Source of the DNA: an uncultured Lachnospiraceae bacterium
Lineage (GTDB): Bacteria > Bacillota > Clostridia > Lachnospirales > Lachnospiraceae
Direction of reading: 5' to 3'
Assembly: GCA_900544685.1 (NCBI GenBank)
Contig: UQWA01000008.1
Coordinates: 33,061 to 97,060, forward strand
DNA length: 64,000 nt
The notes beneath the pieces are model-generated. The model was not told the DNA's origin and made no database searches. It worked only from the letters and a program-made list of their open reading frames with translations. The position numbers and the translations under genes are program-made. Shown piece after piece: positions 34,863 through 45,006 of the stretch. Each line of letters opens with the position of its first letter. The stretch's first letter is position 1.

Positions 34863-36545
34863 ATGTCGATCAATGACGTCTCGAATTTATTTATGTTTAT
34901 CGGAGGACTGGGAATGTTCCTCTATGGAATGCATGCCATGTCAGGAGGAATACAGAAGTCTGCCGGTAGCAAGATGCAGGAACTGCTTGGGATTTTGACG
35001 AATAACCGTTTGGTTGCTGTTCTGGTCGGTGCAGGACTGACTGCCATCATACAGAGCAGTGGTGCTACTACGGTTATGGTACTGGGATTTGTAAATGCCG
35101 GTATTATGAGTCTGCCACAGGCGGTAGGAGTTATCATGGGTGCTAATATCGGTACATGTATCACTGCGTGGATTGTATCGCTGGGGCAGTTGGGAGACAG
35201 CTTTAAGGCAATGTCTCCGTCACTGTATGCACCACTGATTCTTGGAATCGGCGTATTTATTACCGTATTTTCCAAGTCTTCCAAGAAAAAGACGATTGCT
35301 GAGATATTAATTGGTCTTGGACTTCTGTTCATCGGTCTGGATTATATGGGATCTGCAGCCAAAAGCTATATGGACTCCCCGCTTATTACGAATGCTTTCA
35401 TGGCAGTGGGAAATAACCCTCTTCTTGGTATTGCAGTTGGTCTGATTGTTACAGTGATTATGCAGAGCTCCTCTGCATCTGTCGGTGTCCTTCAGACTTT
35501 GGCAGCGACCAGTGGAGCAGTAACCACCAGTGCAGCAGTATTTATCTGTCTGGGCGCAGACATCGGATCCTGTATGCCTGCAGTACTGTCCAGTATCGGA
35601 GCACAGAGAAATGCAAAGAGGGTGGCAGCAATTCACCTCATCTTTAATGTAATTGGTGCAATTGTGCTGGGAACGGCAGGATTCATTCTATTTCGGATTA
35701 TGCCGGGATTTGCGCATACAGCAATTGATAGCGTGGGTATTTCTGTATTCCATACAGGTGCCAAGATCGTGGATGTTATCATACAGTTCCCATTTGCAAT
35801 GGGCTTGGTAAAACTGTCAGGTCTTCTTGTAAAAGAGACAGAGGCCGACCGTTTGGCAGAAGAAAACGACGAGAAGGCAACACTTCGTCATCTGGACCGC
35901 CGTATTTTAAAATCTCCGGATTTTGCTGTGGAAAATGCTATCAAAGAAGTAGTACACATGGGTGAGATTACCAATGAGAACTTAAAGGATGCCTGTCAGG
36001 CTGTGATGAGTTATGATAAGGTACTGATTGATAAAGTACTTTCCACTGAGAAGACAATCAATAAAATGGAAGAACTGATTACAGAGTATCTGGTTGAAAT
36101 TGAGAATTTGTCGTTGACAGAAAAGCAGCATGAGCTGATCAAGAATCTGTTTTATTCAGTAAGTGATATCGAACGAGTGGGAGATCATGTGGAAAATATT
36201 GCAGAGTTGGTGAATGTGGAGGATCCTGAACGCCGGATTATCTTTACCGAGGAAGCAGAAAGAGAGCTTTCTGAGATGATGAGCCTGGTAAAAGACAGTT
36301 TTGCCTGTGCAGTACATGCAATAGAGACCAGTGATATCGATCAGGCAGTTCTGGTCGGTAAATATGAGGAACGTGTAGACGATATGGAAGATGAACTGAG
36401 AGATCAGCATATCGACCGCATGGCAAAACAGCTTTGCAAACCGGTTAGCGGTGTGGCATTTTTGGATATTCTGACAAATCTCGAAAGAATTTCTGACCAT
36501 GCATATAATCTTGCAGGCTATGTAATCAGTGAGAACGAAGGATAA
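34863..36545 (+). CDS. Na/Pi-cotransporter family protein with PhoU-like domain
   Basis: 560 residues. N-terminal transmembrane half has two inverted Na/Pi repeats with the QSS signature (QSSGATTVM near 60-68 and QSSSASVGV near 197-206), and about eight helices to 320. The C-terminal 210 residues are a cytosolic PhoU-like helical bundle with DIERVGDHVENIAEL and NLERISDHAYNLAGY metal-binding motifs. It probably moves phosphate with sodium, and the PhoU part senses or regulates. Follows mgsA by 48 bases. rsmD begins five bases after its stop. Confidence 0.9.
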   Translation: MSINDVSNLFMFIGGLGMFLYGMHAMSGGIQKSAGSKMQELLGILTNNRLVAVLVGAGLTAIIQSSGATTVMVLGFVNAGIMSLPQAVGVIMGANIGTCITAWIVSLGQLGDSFKAMSPSLYAPLILGIGVFITVFSKSSKKKTIAEILIGLGLLFIGLDYMGSAAKSYMDSPLITNAFMAVGNNPLLGIAVGLIVTVIMQSSSASVGVLQTLAATSGAVTTSAAVFICLGADIGSCMPAVLSSIGAQRNAKRVAAIHLIFNVIGAIVLGTAGFILFRIMPGFAHTAIDSVGISVFHTGAKIVDVIIQFPFAMGLVKLSGLLVKETEADRLAEENDEKATLRHLDRRILKSPDFAVENAIKEVVHMGEITNENLKDACQAVMSYDKVLIDKVLSTEKTINKMEELITEYLVEIENLSLTEKQHELIKNLFYSVSDIERVGDHVENIAELVNVEDPERRIIFTEEAERELSEMMSLVKDSFACAVHAIETSDIDQAVLVGKYEERVDDMEDELRDQHIDRMAKQLCKPVSGVAFLDILTNLERISDHAYNLAGYVISENEG

Positions 36546-36550
36546 AAGTT

Positions 36551-37126
36551 ATGAGAGTAATCGCCGGTTCGGCAAAGCATCTGAATTTAAAAACAATTGA
36601 GGGACTGGATACCAGACCAACCACGGACCGCATAAAAGAAACCTTGTTTAATATGTTGCAGACAGATATTCCAGGTTGCAGATTTCTGGATCTCTTCAGC
36701 GGCAGTGGAGCAATCGGTATCGAAGCACTGAGCCGGGGAGCGAGGGAAGCGGTATTTGTGGAGTCAAACCCCAAGGCTGTGGCCTGTATCAGAGAGAATC
36801 TACAGTTCACACATCTGCAGGAGCATGCTGAGGTACTGCAGACAGATGTTTTTCAGGCACTGGGGCGTTTGGCGGGACGTGGAGCCTATGATTTCATTTT
36901 CATGGATCCGCCTTATAACCATGAGTGGGAGAAACAAGTCCTTCAGGCACTGCGTAATTCCGATCTGACAGATGAATATACTGTGCTGATTGTAGAGGCT
37001 TCTCTGGAGACCGATTTTTCCTGGGTGGAATCTATGGGGTACAAGATAAAAAAATACAAAAAATACAAGACAAATGCACATGTGTTTATTGAAAAGAAGA
37101 ATTCTGATGATGCAGTGAGGGAATAG
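36551..37126 (+). CDS. rsmD: 16S rRNA m2G966 methyltransferase
   Basis: 191 residues, usual length. Motifs: RVIAGSAKHLNLKTIEGLDTRPTTDRIKETLFNML at the start, SAM-binding LDLFSGSGAIGIEALSRGA near 43-61, and the catalytic DPPY motif FMDPPYNHEW near 117. It is the first of the ylbH-coaD-ylbJ-like order. The coaD start lies six bases after its stop. Confidence 0.95.
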   Translation: MRVIAGSAKHLNLKTIEGLDTRPTTDRIKETLFNMLQTDIPGCRFLDLFSGSGAIGIEALSRGAREAVFVESNPKAVACIRENLQFTHLQEHAEVLQTDVFQALGRLAGRGAYDFIFMDPPYNHEWEKQVLQALRNSDLTDEYTVLIVEASLETDFSWVESMGYKIKKYKKYKTNAHVFIEKKNSDDAVRE

Positions 37127-37132
37127 AAAAGT

Positions 37133-37612
37133 ATGAAAAGAGCAGTATATCCGGGGAGTTTTGATCCGGTTACATTAGGACATCTGGATGTGATGAAGCG
37201 TTCGGCAGTACTGGTGGATGAGTTGATTGTAGCTGTCCTGCAGAATAATAAAAAAAATCCGTTGTTTTCTGTAGAAGAACGTGTTAATATACTTAAGAAA
37301 GTGACAAAGGATATCAGCAATATACGAGTAGAATCCTTTGATGGATTATCCATCGATTTTGTAAAAGAGTGCCATGCACAGTTTCTGGTAAGGGGACTTC
37401 GCGCAATTACAGATTTTGAATATGAATTGCAGATGGCGCAAACGAATAGAATTATGGATCCGGAAATTGATACGATATTTTTAACAACCAGTCTTGAGTA
37501 TGCTTACCTGAGTTCATCGACTGTCAAAGAAGTGGCTTTATATGGGGGAGACATATCAAAGTTCGTTCCGGAAGAAGTTGTAGCAGAGATTAACAGAAAA
37601 ATGCAGAAATAA
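37133..37612 (+). CDS. coaD: Phosphopantetheine adenylyltransferase
   Basis: 159 residues, normal. It adenylates 4'-phosphopantetheine in CoA synthesis. [14 protein letters not shown] at 5-18 is the HIGH-like motif, [12 protein letters not shown] at about 88-99 and SSSTVKEVA at about 127-135. Preceded by rsmD, followed by the coiled-coil gene. Confidence 0.97.
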   Translation: MKRAVYPGSFDPVTLGHLDVMKRSAVLVDELIVAVLQNNKKNPLFSVEERVNILKKVTKDISNIRVESFDGLSIDFVKECHAQFLVRGLRAITDFEYELQMAQTNRIMDPEIDTIFLTTSLEYAYLSSSTVKEVALYGGDISKFVPEEVVAEINRKMQK

Positions 37613-37630
37613 TTGGTAAGGAGAGATAAG

Positions 37631-38239
37631 ATGAGCAGCAGAATTGAGCAGATTATTGAAGAAATCGAAGAATACGTGGACAGTTGTAAGTTTCAGCCAC
37701 TGTCATCTACGAAGATCGTAGTGAATAAGGAAGAACTGGAGGAACTGTTAAGAGAACTTCGTATGAAGACTCCAGATGAGATTAAGAGATACCAGAAGAT
37801 CATCAGCAACAAGGATGCGATTCTTGCCGATGCGCAGACAAAGGCAGATGCACTGATTGCCGATGCAACAGAGAGACAGCAGCAAATGGTAGAAGAGAAT
37901 GAGATCATGCGTGAGGCAAGAAATCAGTCTCAGCAGCTTCTGGATCAGAGCCGTCAGCAGGCACAGCAGATTCTGGATTCCGCTACAGAGGATGCCAACA
38001 ATATCCGTATGAGTGCAATCAGCTATACAGATGATATGCTGGCAAATCTGGAACAGATCATGAGTCATGCATCAGATACTGTAAGTTCCAAGTATAACAC
38101 ATTCATCAATTCCATTCAGTCATGTTATGATATCGTTACAAAGAATAGAATGGAATTGTCTCCGCAGACACAGAATACCAGCAACTATGCGCCACAGGAT
38201 TATGCTGCGGCAGAAGAAGAGACTGAAGAGGAAGAATAA
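37631..38239 (+). CDS. Coiled-coil protein (V-ATPase E/DivIVA-like pattern)
   Basis: 202 residues, nearly all helix: SSRIEQIIEEIEEYVDSCK at the start, then Ala/Gln/Glu-rich heptads over about 60-130 and an acidic tail (AAAEEETEEEE). No catalytic motif. Heptads resemble DivIVA-like or ATPase E/H-type stalk proteins; I cannot choose between them. Such a gene follows coaD in many Lachnospiraceae as far as I recall. Start ATG 37631 has GGAGAG 8 bases upstream. Its terminator lies inside the convergent ylbJ. Confidence 0.7.
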   Translation: MSSRIEQIIEEIEEYVDSCKFQPLSSTKIVVNKEELEELLRELRMKTPDEIKRYQKIISNKDAILADAQTKADALIADATERQQQMVEENEIMREARNQSQQLLDQSRQQAQQILDSATEDANNIRMSAISYTDDMLANLEQIMSHASDTVSSKYNTFINSIQSCYDIVTKNRMELSPQTQNTSNYAPQDYAAAEEETEEEE

Positions 38240-38251
38240 GATTTCTTTCCT

Positions 38252-39202
38252 TTACAAGTGAACAGGATTTGAATAGAGCACATAATATGCCAGGGCAATG
38301 AGAGAGATCATTGCCTTGGCTTTTATATATTTTGGTAGAGGAATTCCTGCTCGTTGTAGAAAAGATGACGACTGAAAGGCACTGCAGAGTCCGCCAAAGG
38401 AAAGGGATGCGGTCAGGAGTATTCCTTTGAGAAAAGCAGAGCAGGCGAGCAGAGTAATCTGCTGTGCACCACAGGAAATCTCAAGAGTGGCAGATAGTAA
38501 GACCATAGCTGTTTCCGGAAGGAAAGAAAATACACATGTAATTGAGGACAACACAGAGAAAAGAATCATATATCCACCGATTTTCAGAAGCTGCAAAATA
38601 CTGTCTTCCAGAGTATGATCCAGAAGCATCAGGAAAGATAAATGAGATTTCTGGTCAGGTTGTATGATAGTTTCTTTTGCATATGGGGGTAGAGTGCCAG
38701 CATTTTTTTGAAAAATAGCTGAGACAGTACCATAGGTCAGAGAAGCACCATATATGATTACCATGTATGCAGGTGCAGTCTCCGGTTTCTGCAGAAGTTC
38801 TGTGCAGACATAACCGGAAAGAAAACCGGGACTGACGTTATTAATAAATGTGGCAAGAAAACGTCCTTCTTCCTGAGAGAGAAGACGCTCATCTTCCAGA
38901 TCTGCAATTGTTTTTATACCCATGGGATATCCACATACATAGCCCAGAAGCAGGGCATAGGTACCGTAAAAAGATAAATGTAAGAATCTGCCGCACAGAA
39001 ATGCCACAGGTTTCAGAATGAAGTAAAGAATATTGGTGGAGATTAGAAGCCGGGACAGAATCATAACCGGGAACAGCGCAGGTACCACGGAACCGGACCA
39101 CAGAACCAGCGCATGCGTGCATGCATACAGCCCGTTTTGTGGGAACAATAACAGATACAGAAAAAGAAAACAGACAGAAAGTCCAATCAGAAACTGTTTC
39201 AT
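38252..39202 (-). CDS. ylbJ: Sporulation integral membrane protein YlbJ
   Basis: 316 residues, about eight membrane helices with nucleoside-recognition (Gate) motifs: YVCGYPMGIKTIADLEDERLLS near 86-107 and NVSPGFLSGYVC near 119. In B. subtilis YlbJ is a sigma-E-dependent protein needed for spore cortex. The start MKQF at 39202 follows GGCGGG; an ATG at 39220 lacks a ribosome site. Synteny rsmD-coaD-ylbJ is kept although the coiled-coil gene has been inserted and the direction reversed. 12 bases separate the two stops. Confidence 0.88.
   Translation of the reverse strand: MKQFLIGLSVCFLFLYLLLFPQNGLYACTHALVLWSGSVVPALFPVMILSRLLISTNILYFILKPVAFLCGRFLHLSFYGTYALLLGYVCGYPMGIKTIADLEDERLLSQEEGRFLATFINNVSPGFLSGYVCTELLQKPETAPAYMVIIYGASLTYGTVSAIFQKNAGTLPPYAKETIIQPDQKSHLSFLMLLDHTLEDSILQLLKIGGYMILFSVLSSITCVFSFLPETAMVLLSATLEISCGAQQITLLACSAFLKGILLTASLSFGGLCSAFQSSSFLQRAGIPLPKYIKAKAMISLIALAYYVLYSNPVHL
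38289..38327 (+). terminator. Terminator for the coiled-coil gene, inside ylbJ
   Basis: GCCAGGGCAATGA (38289-38301) and TCATTGCCTTGGC (38308-38320) pair over 13 bp with one wobble, loop GAGAGA, followed by TTTTATAT. It lies inside the 3' end of the convergent ylbJ reading frame. Confidence 0.8.
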
Positions 39203-39295
39203 AAAAACCCGCCTTTGCATTTGAATTGAAAAAAGGACTGTGGTATACTTTATTTTGATTTACTCTGCAATAGAACAGAAAGCAGGTGTTGAACT

Positions 39296-40120
39296 ATGAA
39301 AATACAGTTATGGCGAGAGTTTTTAGATCCGTATGATCTGGCTGTAAAAGAACTGATCACCAAATTTGAACATTTAAAATACGAACATAAAGCAAGGGGA
39401 CTGTATTGTCCGATCGAGGAAGTTTCCGGACGTGTAAAGTCGGTATCCAGTATTCTGGATAAGCTGAAAAAGAAGAATCTGGAACTGGAACAGATGGAGC
39501 AGGAACTGGATGACATTGCAGGTATCCGGATTATCTGCCAGTTTGTGGAAGATATTGAAAAGGTGGTATCGATTATCCGTTTTCGCGCAGATATGGCAGT
39601 CCGTGAGGAAAAGGATTATATTACCAACGAGAAGACCAGTGGATACCGCAGCTATCATATGATCGTAGACTATCAGGTGCAGACGCTGAATGGTCCCAAG
39701 ACACTGAAAGTTGAGATACAGATTCGTACCATGGGAATGAATTTCTGGTCTACCATAGAACATTCCCTTCAGTATAAGTATAAGCAGAATATACCGGATC
39801 ATATCAAAGAGAAGCTGTGTAATGCAGCAGACGCCATTGTGGTACTGGACCGGGAGATGTCAGAAGTACGCAATGAGATCATGGATGCACAGAATTCCAT
39901 GCAGATCCGGGCGAATATTGTGACAGAGATCCTTCTTACCATACAGAATCTGTATGCGGTAGCGAATAAACGAGATGTGGCGAAGATTCAGGATGAGTTT
40001 TATGAAGTTTACCAGGAGGATAATCTGGAAAAGCTGATTCGTTTTCACAAGAATCTGGATATTATCGCTGAAGGATATAAAGCACAGGGGATAGAATTTA
40101 AAGTATGGCAGAACGATTAG
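39296..40120 (+). CDS. Small alarmone synthetase, RelA/SpoT domain
   Basis: 274 residues. Synthetase-only alarmone enzyme making (p)ppGpp: VSGRVKSVSSILDKLKKK near 43-60, DDIAGIRIICQFVEDI near 73-88, SGYRSYHMIV near 117 and VEIQIRTMGMNFWSTIEHSLQYKYK near 140-164. No HD hydrolase domain precedes it and it is longer than B. subtilis RelQ (about 210), with an extra helical tail. The pseudouridine synthase gene overlaps its end by 16 bases. Confidence 0.9.
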   Translation: MKIQLWREFLDPYDLAVKELITKFEHLKYEHKARGLYCPIEEVSGRVKSVSSILDKLKKKNLELEQMEQELDDIAGIRIICQFVEDIEKVVSIIRFRADMAVREEKDYITNEKTSGYRSYHMIVDYQVQTLNGPKTLKVEIQIRTMGMNFWSTIEHSLQYKYKQNIPDHIKEKLCNAADAIVVLDREMSEVRNEIMDAQNSMQIRANIVTEILLTIQNLYAVANKRDVAKIQDEFYEVYQEDNLEKLIRFHKNLDIIAEGYKAQGIEFKVWQND

Positions 40121-40839
40121 ATAAATTTCTGGCAAATGCAGGAATCGGAACGAGAAGTGAAGTAAAAAAGTTGTTGAAGCAGGAGAGAGTGCAGGTAAAT
40201 GATCTTTTCCCAAAAGGTGGAGAGTTAAAGGTTAACCCACAGACCGACCGAATTTTAGTGGACGGAAAATTGGTGAGAAGTGAAAAAAATGAATATTTTC
40301 TGCTGCATAAACCGGCAGGGTATCTGACGGCAACCAGAGACGGATCTGAGAAAACGGTAATGGATCTGATTGATTCATCAAGAAAAGAACGTCTTTTTCC
40401 AGTGGGAAGGCTGGATAAGGATACGGAAGGACTGCTTTTGATCACGGATGACGGAGAACTGGCTCATCAGCTTTTATCTCCGAAAAAGCATGTGCCTAAG
40501 ACATATTTTGCAAGAGTTTCCGGTCTGCTGGAAGCAGAATGTGTACCATTGTTTGAAAAAGGACTGGACATCGGAGATGAGAAGCCGACACTGCCAGCCA
40601 GACTCCGCATATTAAGTGTCAATGCCGCAGAAGATTACAGTGAAGTGGAGATCACAGTCAGAGAAGGGCGTTATCATCAGATTAAACGAATGTGTCATGT
40701 AACCGGGCATGAAGTGTTGTACTTAAAAAGGATCTCTATGGGAAGCCTGAAACTGGATGACAGTCTCGTAAAGGGAGATTTTCGAAAGCTGGAGAAAGAA
40801 GAAATAGAGAATTTGAAAAGAGTTAGGGGAAAAGAATGA
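40105..40839 (+). CDS. RsuA/RluB-family pseudouridine synthase
   Basis: 244 residues. N-terminal S4 RNA-binding domain ([29 protein letters not shown]) and catalytic domain with [20 protein letters not shown] near 95-114, Asp in GRLD being the nucleophile. C-terminal [25 protein letters not shown] is typical. Substrate site in rRNA not determined. It overlaps the alarmone gene at its 5' end and YgiQ starts four bases before its stop. Confidence 0.9.
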   Translation: MAERLDKFLANAGIGTRSEVKKLLKQERVQVNDLFPKGGELKVNPQTDRILVDGKLVRSEKNEYFLLHKPAGYLTATRDGSEKTVMDLIDSSRKERLFPVGRLDKDTEGLLLITDDGELAHQLLSPKKHVPKTYFARVSGLLEAECVPLFEKGLDIGDEKPTLPARLRILSVNAAEDYSEVEITVREGRYHQIKRMCHVTGHEVLYLKRISMGSLKLDDSLVKGDFRKLEKEEIENLKRVRGKE

Positions 40840-42755
40840 CAAATGAATTTTTGCCTGTGTCCAGGCAAGATATGGCACAGCGAAAGATAAAACAGCTTGA
40901 TTTTGTATATGTGACAGGAGATGCCTATGTAGACCATCCTTCCTTTGCCCATGCAGTGATCAGCAGAGTGCTGGAGCATCACGGATATTCTGTAGGGATC
41001 ATTGCACAGCCAGACTGGAAGGACGATAAGAGCATTACCGTGCTTGGAGAACCACGTCTTGGTTTTCTGGTGTCCGGTGGAAATATGGACTCTATGGTAA
41101 ATCATTATTCTGTGTCTAAAAAGAGACGAAAAACAGATGCCTTTTCTCCGGGAGGGGTGATGGGAAAACGGCCAGATCATGCAACGGTTGTTTACTGTAA
41201 TCTGATTCGCAGAACTTATAAGAAGATACCGGTGATTATCGGCGGAATTGAAGCAAGTCTTCGCAGACTGGCACATTACGATTACTGGTCAGATTCTCTG
41301 AAACGTTCTATATTACTGGATTCCGGAGCAGATTTGCTCTCTTATGGAATGGGAGAACGATCTATAGTGGAGATTGCTGAGGCTCTGGATTCTGGTCTGG
41401 ATATTAAAGACATCACTTTTATCGACGGAACGGTATACAGAACCAGTCATCTGGAAGAAGTCTATGATGTCATGCGGCTTCCTTCCTATGAATCACTGAC
41501 AGAGGACAGACTGAATTATGCAAGAAGCTTCTACATTCAGTACTGCAATACGGATCCGTTCAGTGGCAAGCGTCTGGCAGAAGAGTATCCCAATGGAATT
41601 GCTGTAGTGCAGAATCCACCACAGAAGCCTTTGACACAGGACGAGATGGACATTGTATATGGACTGGATTACCAGCGTACCTGGCATCCTGTGTATGACC
41701 GGGAAGGCGGAGTGCCTGCCATTGAAGAAGTGAAATTCTCACTGGTCAGTAACCGGGGATGTTATGGCGGATGCAATTTTTGCGCTCTGACATTCCATCA
41801 GGGCAGAATCATTCAGACCAGAAGTCATGAATCACTGATCAATGAGGCAAAGAAATTCATTGAAGATAAAGATTTTAAAGGTTACATCCACGATGTTGGG
41901 GGACCGACTGCGAACTTCCGTCAGCCATCCTGCGAGAAGCAGCTGGAGAAAGGTGTCTGTGTGAAACGACAGTGTCTGTTCCCGAAGCCATGTAAGAATC
42001 TCCGTGTGGATCACTCTGATTACCTGCAGCTTCTGCGTAAACTCAGGGCACTGCCAAAGGTAAAAAAAGTATTTATCCGTTCCGGAATCCGGTTCGATTA
42101 TCTGATAGAAGATAAGGATGATACTTTTTTCCGGGAGTTGATTCAGTATCATGTCAGTGGACAGCTCAAGGTGGCACCTGAGCATATCTCGGATGCAGTT
42201 CTGGAGAAAATGGGAAAACCGGAGAATGCCGTATACCAGAGATTCGTGGATAAATATAAGAAGCTGAATAAGGCTTATGGTATGAACCAGTTTCTGGTGC
42301 CGTATCTGATGTCATCCCATCCGGGATCTACGTTAAAAGAAGCAATTGCGCTTGCGGAATATCTGAGAGATCTTGGCTATATGCCAGAACAGGTGCAGGA
42401 CTTTTATCCGACCCCGTCTACTATTTCTACCTGTATGTATTATACAGGGGTAGATCCAAGAACTATGCAGCCGGTATATGTGCCGAAGAATCCTCATGAG
42501 AAGGCAATGCAGAGGGCGTTGATACAGTATCGGGATCCAAAGAATTATGATCTGGTAAAAGAAGCACTGCTAAAAGAACACAGAGAAGATCTGATTGGGT
42601 TTGGCAGTGAATGCCTGATCCGTCCGAGGAAAAATATTGGCCAGAAGGATCGGAACAGAGAAAAACAGACTGCAAACAGAAAAAATGGAAAAAGTACAGG
42701 AACCGGCAAGAAAAAGACCATTCGGAATGTCCATCAAATGAAAAAGAAGAAATAA
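40836..42755 (+). CDS. YgiQ family radical SAM protein
   Basis: 639 residues. N-terminal B12-binding-like region ([19 protein letters not shown]), the radical SAM motif [15 protein letters not shown] near 309-323 (CX3CX2C), then VGGPTANFR and [13 protein letters not shown]. The Lys-rich C-terminus (GKKKTIRN) is low complexity. Function of YgiQ is not established. Start overlaps the previous stop in an ATGA arrangement. Confidence 0.93.
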   Translation: MTNEFLPVSRQDMAQRKIKQLDFVYVTGDAYVDHPSFAHAVISRVLEHHGYSVGIIAQPDWKDDKSITVLGEPRLGFLVSGGNMDSMVNHYSVSKKRRKTDAFSPGGVMGKRPDHATVVYCNLIRRTYKKIPVIIGGIEASLRRLAHYDYWSDSLKRSILLDSGADLLSYGMGERSIVEIAEALDSGLDIKDITFIDGTVYRTSHLEEVYDVMRLPSYESLTEDRLNYARSFYIQYCNTDPFSGKRLAEEYPNGIAVVQNPPQKPLTQDEMDIVYGLDYQRTWHPVYDREGGVPAIEEVKFSLVSNRGCYGGCNFCALTFHQGRIIQTRSHESLINEAKKFIEDKDFKGYIHDVGGPTANFRQPSCEKQLEKGVCVKRQCLFPKPCKNLRVDHSDYLQLLRKLRALPKVKKVFIRSGIRFDYLIEDKDDTFFRELIQYHVSGQLKVAPEHISDAVLEKMGKPENAVYQRFVDKYKKLNKAYGMNQFLVPYLMSSHPGSTLKEAIALAEYLRDLGYMPEQVQDFYPTPSTISTCMYYTGVDPRTMQPVYVPKNPHEKAMQRALIQYRDPKNYDLVKEALLKEHREDLIGFGSECLIRPRKNIGQKDRNREKQTANRKNGKSTGTGKKKTIRNVHQMKKKK

Positions 42756-42771
42756 CAGGAAAGGCATAATT

Positions 42772-43377
42772 ATGGCAAAAATACAAAAAGGTGATTTCGG
42801 TTATATCAACAGTCAGAAGAAAAAAAGAGTGGCCATCACAATACTGATGTTTGCGATCCCTGTTATCATTTTTCTGACAGGATTGCATATCACGCATACG
42901 AGAAAGAACATGTTTACACTGGTAGCAATTCTGGGCTGCCTGCCGGCAAGTAAATTTGCGGTAAACATGATTATGATCTGGCTGCAGAAGCCGATTACAC
43001 AAGCGCAGCATGACGAAATAGCAGCACATGTCAGGGATATGACGGTAATCTATGAGGCAACTGTCAGTGCATACGAGAAAAATACACCATTTGTCTGTAT
43101 GGTAGTCAGTGGCCTGAATGTGGTTGGATTTACCCAGAGTCTGAAAGCAGATCCGGCCTTTGCAGAACAGCATATCAAAAAGATTCTACAGGGGAATGGA
43201 TTTAAAGCGAATGTGAAGGTATTTACGGATCAGAAGCAGTTCTTAAGGAGAGTGGATGAACTCTATCCGGATCATCTGGAAAAAGAGGCACAGGTGCCTT
43301 TTACACCGGATGAACGTTATCCAAATGCAACCAGAAATGAGCTGGTAAAAGCCGTTATTCTGGCAATTTCGATTTAG
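42772..43377 (+). CDS. Membrane-associated hypothetical protein
   Basis: 201 residues. Two closely placed helices (about 20-38 and 44-60: VAITILMFAIPVIIFLTG) and a soluble C-terminal domain with VVGFTQSLKADPAFAEQHIKKIL and VKVFTDQKQFLRRVDEL. I do not recognise a family. It is between ygiQ and the second pseudouridine synthase with gaps of 16 and 13 bases, so it is probably in the same transcript. Confidence 0.7.
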   Translation: MAKIQKGDFGYINSQKKKRVAITILMFAIPVIIFLTGLHITHTRKNMFTLVAILGCLPASKFAVNMIMIWLQKPITQAQHDEIAAHVRDMTVIYEATVSAYEKNTPFVCMVVSGLNVVGFTQSLKADPAFAEQHIKKILQGNGFKANVKVFTDQKQFLRRVDELYPDHLEKEAQVPFTPDERYPNATRNELVKAVILAISI

Positions 43378-43390
43378 ACGGAGATAATGT

Positions 43391-44392
43391 ATGAAGGAAA
43401 TTGTAGTATCACAAAATGAAGCAGGACAACGGTTAGACAAGCTGCTGGGACGTTATTTAAATACTGCGCCCTCCAGTTTCCTCTACAGGATGCTTCGGAA
43501 GAAGAATATTACCTTAAATGGTAAGAAGGCCACTGGAAAAGAAATTCTGGAAAAAGAGGACAGTATCAAAGTTTTTTTCAGTGATGATACATGGAAGAAA
43601 TTCAGTACGGTATATATAGGAGAAAAGAAAGAAACGAAAGATTCGGAAACTTTCACAAAGATACCACCATTAAAAAAAGAACAGATTATTTATGAAGATG
43701 AGAATATTCTTTTGATCAATAAACCGATCGGGGTACTTTCCCAGAAGGCACAGCCAAAGGATATTTCGATCAATGAACAGATGATAGCCTATCTTTGTGC
43801 AAGTGGACAGATTACGGCAGATGTGCTTCAGACATTTCGCCCTGCTGTATGCAACCGTCTGGACCGTAATACCAGTGGTCTGGTGTTGGCAGGGAAGACG
43901 CTGGCAGGCTTACAGGAACTGTCAGAGATGCTGAAAATGCGCTCTATGCATAAGTATTACTGTGCACTGGTAGAAGGGAATATTACCGAATTCAGCCGGG
44001 TAGAAGGGTATCTGATAAAGGATGAAAAGACAAATACAGTAAAAATACTGAAAAAAGAAATGCCGGGTGCCAAAAAGATTATTACAGAATATCGTCCGGT
44101 GAAACAATTAAAGAATGCGACACTTCTGGAGGTGCTTCTGGTGACGGGACGTTCTCATCAGATCCGGGCGCATCTGGCAAGTATGGGACATTCAATTATT
44201 GGAGATGGCAAGTATGGGCACGTTCCGGTGAATCGTTATTATGAGGAACATTACCGGGTCCGCAGCCAGATGCTTCATGCTCAGCGAGTGGTATTTCCAG
44301 AACTATCCGGAACCTTTTCCTATCTTTCAGGAAAAGAATTTACGGCACCGCTTCCGGGAGAATTCCAGAGAGTCATGAAAGGAGAAGCATAA
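43391..44392 (+). CDS. RluA-family pseudouridine synthase
   Basis: 333 residues. N-terminal S4 domain (QNEAGQRLDKLLGRYLN), then catalytic domain with AVCNRLDRNTSGLVLAGKTLAGLQ near 155-178, where the Asp of RLDRNTSG is the nucleophile, and VTGRSHQIRAHLASMGHSIIGDGKYG near 250-275. RluC/RluD-like, substrate unassigned. recU starts on its last base. Confidence 0.93.
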   Translation: MKEIVVSQNEAGQRLDKLLGRYLNTAPSSFLYRMLRKKNITLNGKKATGKEILEKEDSIKVFFSDDTWKKFSTVYIGEKKETKDSETFTKIPPLKKEQIIYEDENILLINKPIGVLSQKAQPKDISINEQMIAYLCASGQITADVLQTFRPAVCNRLDRNTSGLVLAGKTLAGLQELSEMLKMRSMHKYYCALVEGNITEFSRVEGYLIKDEKTNTVKILKKEMPGAKKIITEYRPVKQLKNATLLEVLLVTGRSHQIRAHLASMGHSIIGDGKYGHVPVNRYYEEHYRVRSQMLHAQRVVFPELSGTFSYLSGKEFTAPLPGEFQRVMKGEA

Positions 44393-44925
44393 TGGCAACA
44401 TGGAATTCCAGAGGCTTACGAGGATCGGTGCTGGAAGATCTGATTAACCGTTCTAATGAGATCTATCTGGAAAAAGGACTGGCGCTGATTCAAAAGATTC
44501 CCACACCGATTACGCCAATACAGATGGACAAACAGAGTCGTCATATTACCCTTGCCTACTTTGAACAGAAAAGTACAGTGGATTACATTGGCTGTGTGCA
44601 GGGAATACCGGTGTGTTTTGATGCCAAGGAATGCAGCAGTGATACTTTTGCCCTGCAGAATCTCCATGAACATCAGGTTCGGTTTATGACAGAGTTCGAA
44701 AAACAGGGAGGCGTGTCTTTTCTGCTAATTTATTACAGTGGCAGAGATCTGCTCTACTATCTGACCTATCAGAGTATGATGAAGTTCTGGGAGCGGAAAG
44801 AGGCAGGAGGCAGGAAAAGTTTTCGCATGGAAGAATTGGACATGGATTATATCCTGCAGCCCCGCCAGGGGATTTTTGTGCCTTATCTGGATGGACTGCA
44901 AAAAGATTTGTCACACAGGGATTGA
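44392..44925 (+). CDS. recU: Holliday junction resolvase RecU
   Basis: 177 residues, a bit shorter than B. subtilis RecU (206). Motifs: NSRGLRGSVLEDLINRSNEIYLEKGLALIQKIPTPI at the N-terminus, KSTVDYIGCVQGIPVCFDAKE around 60-82 with metal-binding Asp and Glu-Lys, and LHEHQVRFMTEFEKQGG around 93. Probably needed for junction resolution in repair. Its stop codon overlaps the -35 of the his promoter. Confidence 0.9.
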   Translation: MATWNSRGLRGSVLEDLINRSNEIYLEKGLALIQKIPTPITPIQMDKQSRHITLAYFEQKSTVDYIGCVQGIPVCFDAKECSSDTFALQNLHEHQVRFMTEFEKQGGVSFLLIYYSGRDLLYYLTYQSMMKFWERKEAGGRKSFRMEELDMDYILQPRQGIFVPYLDGLQKDLSHRD

Positions 44926-44950
44926 CAATTCGTTCAGGGACTTTTATAAT
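44922..44950 (+). promoter_or_regulatory. Perfect consensus promoter of the his genes
   Basis: TTGACA (44922-44927, sharing bases with the recU stop), 17 bases, TATAAT (44945-44950). It gives a leader of about 50 bases with a minor 5-bp hairpin (44973-44994) but no T-box or His leader peptide. Confidence 0.9.
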
Positions 44951-45006
44951 GATACGGTGATTTAACGAATTAGCACTGTACTACAGAAAAGTGCAAGGAG
45001 AAGAAA

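Noticed and set aside
44951..45006. Histidine attenuator in the hisZ leader
   Set aside because: Only a 5-bp stem with a 12-base loop is present; there is no run of His codons and no T-tract terminator.
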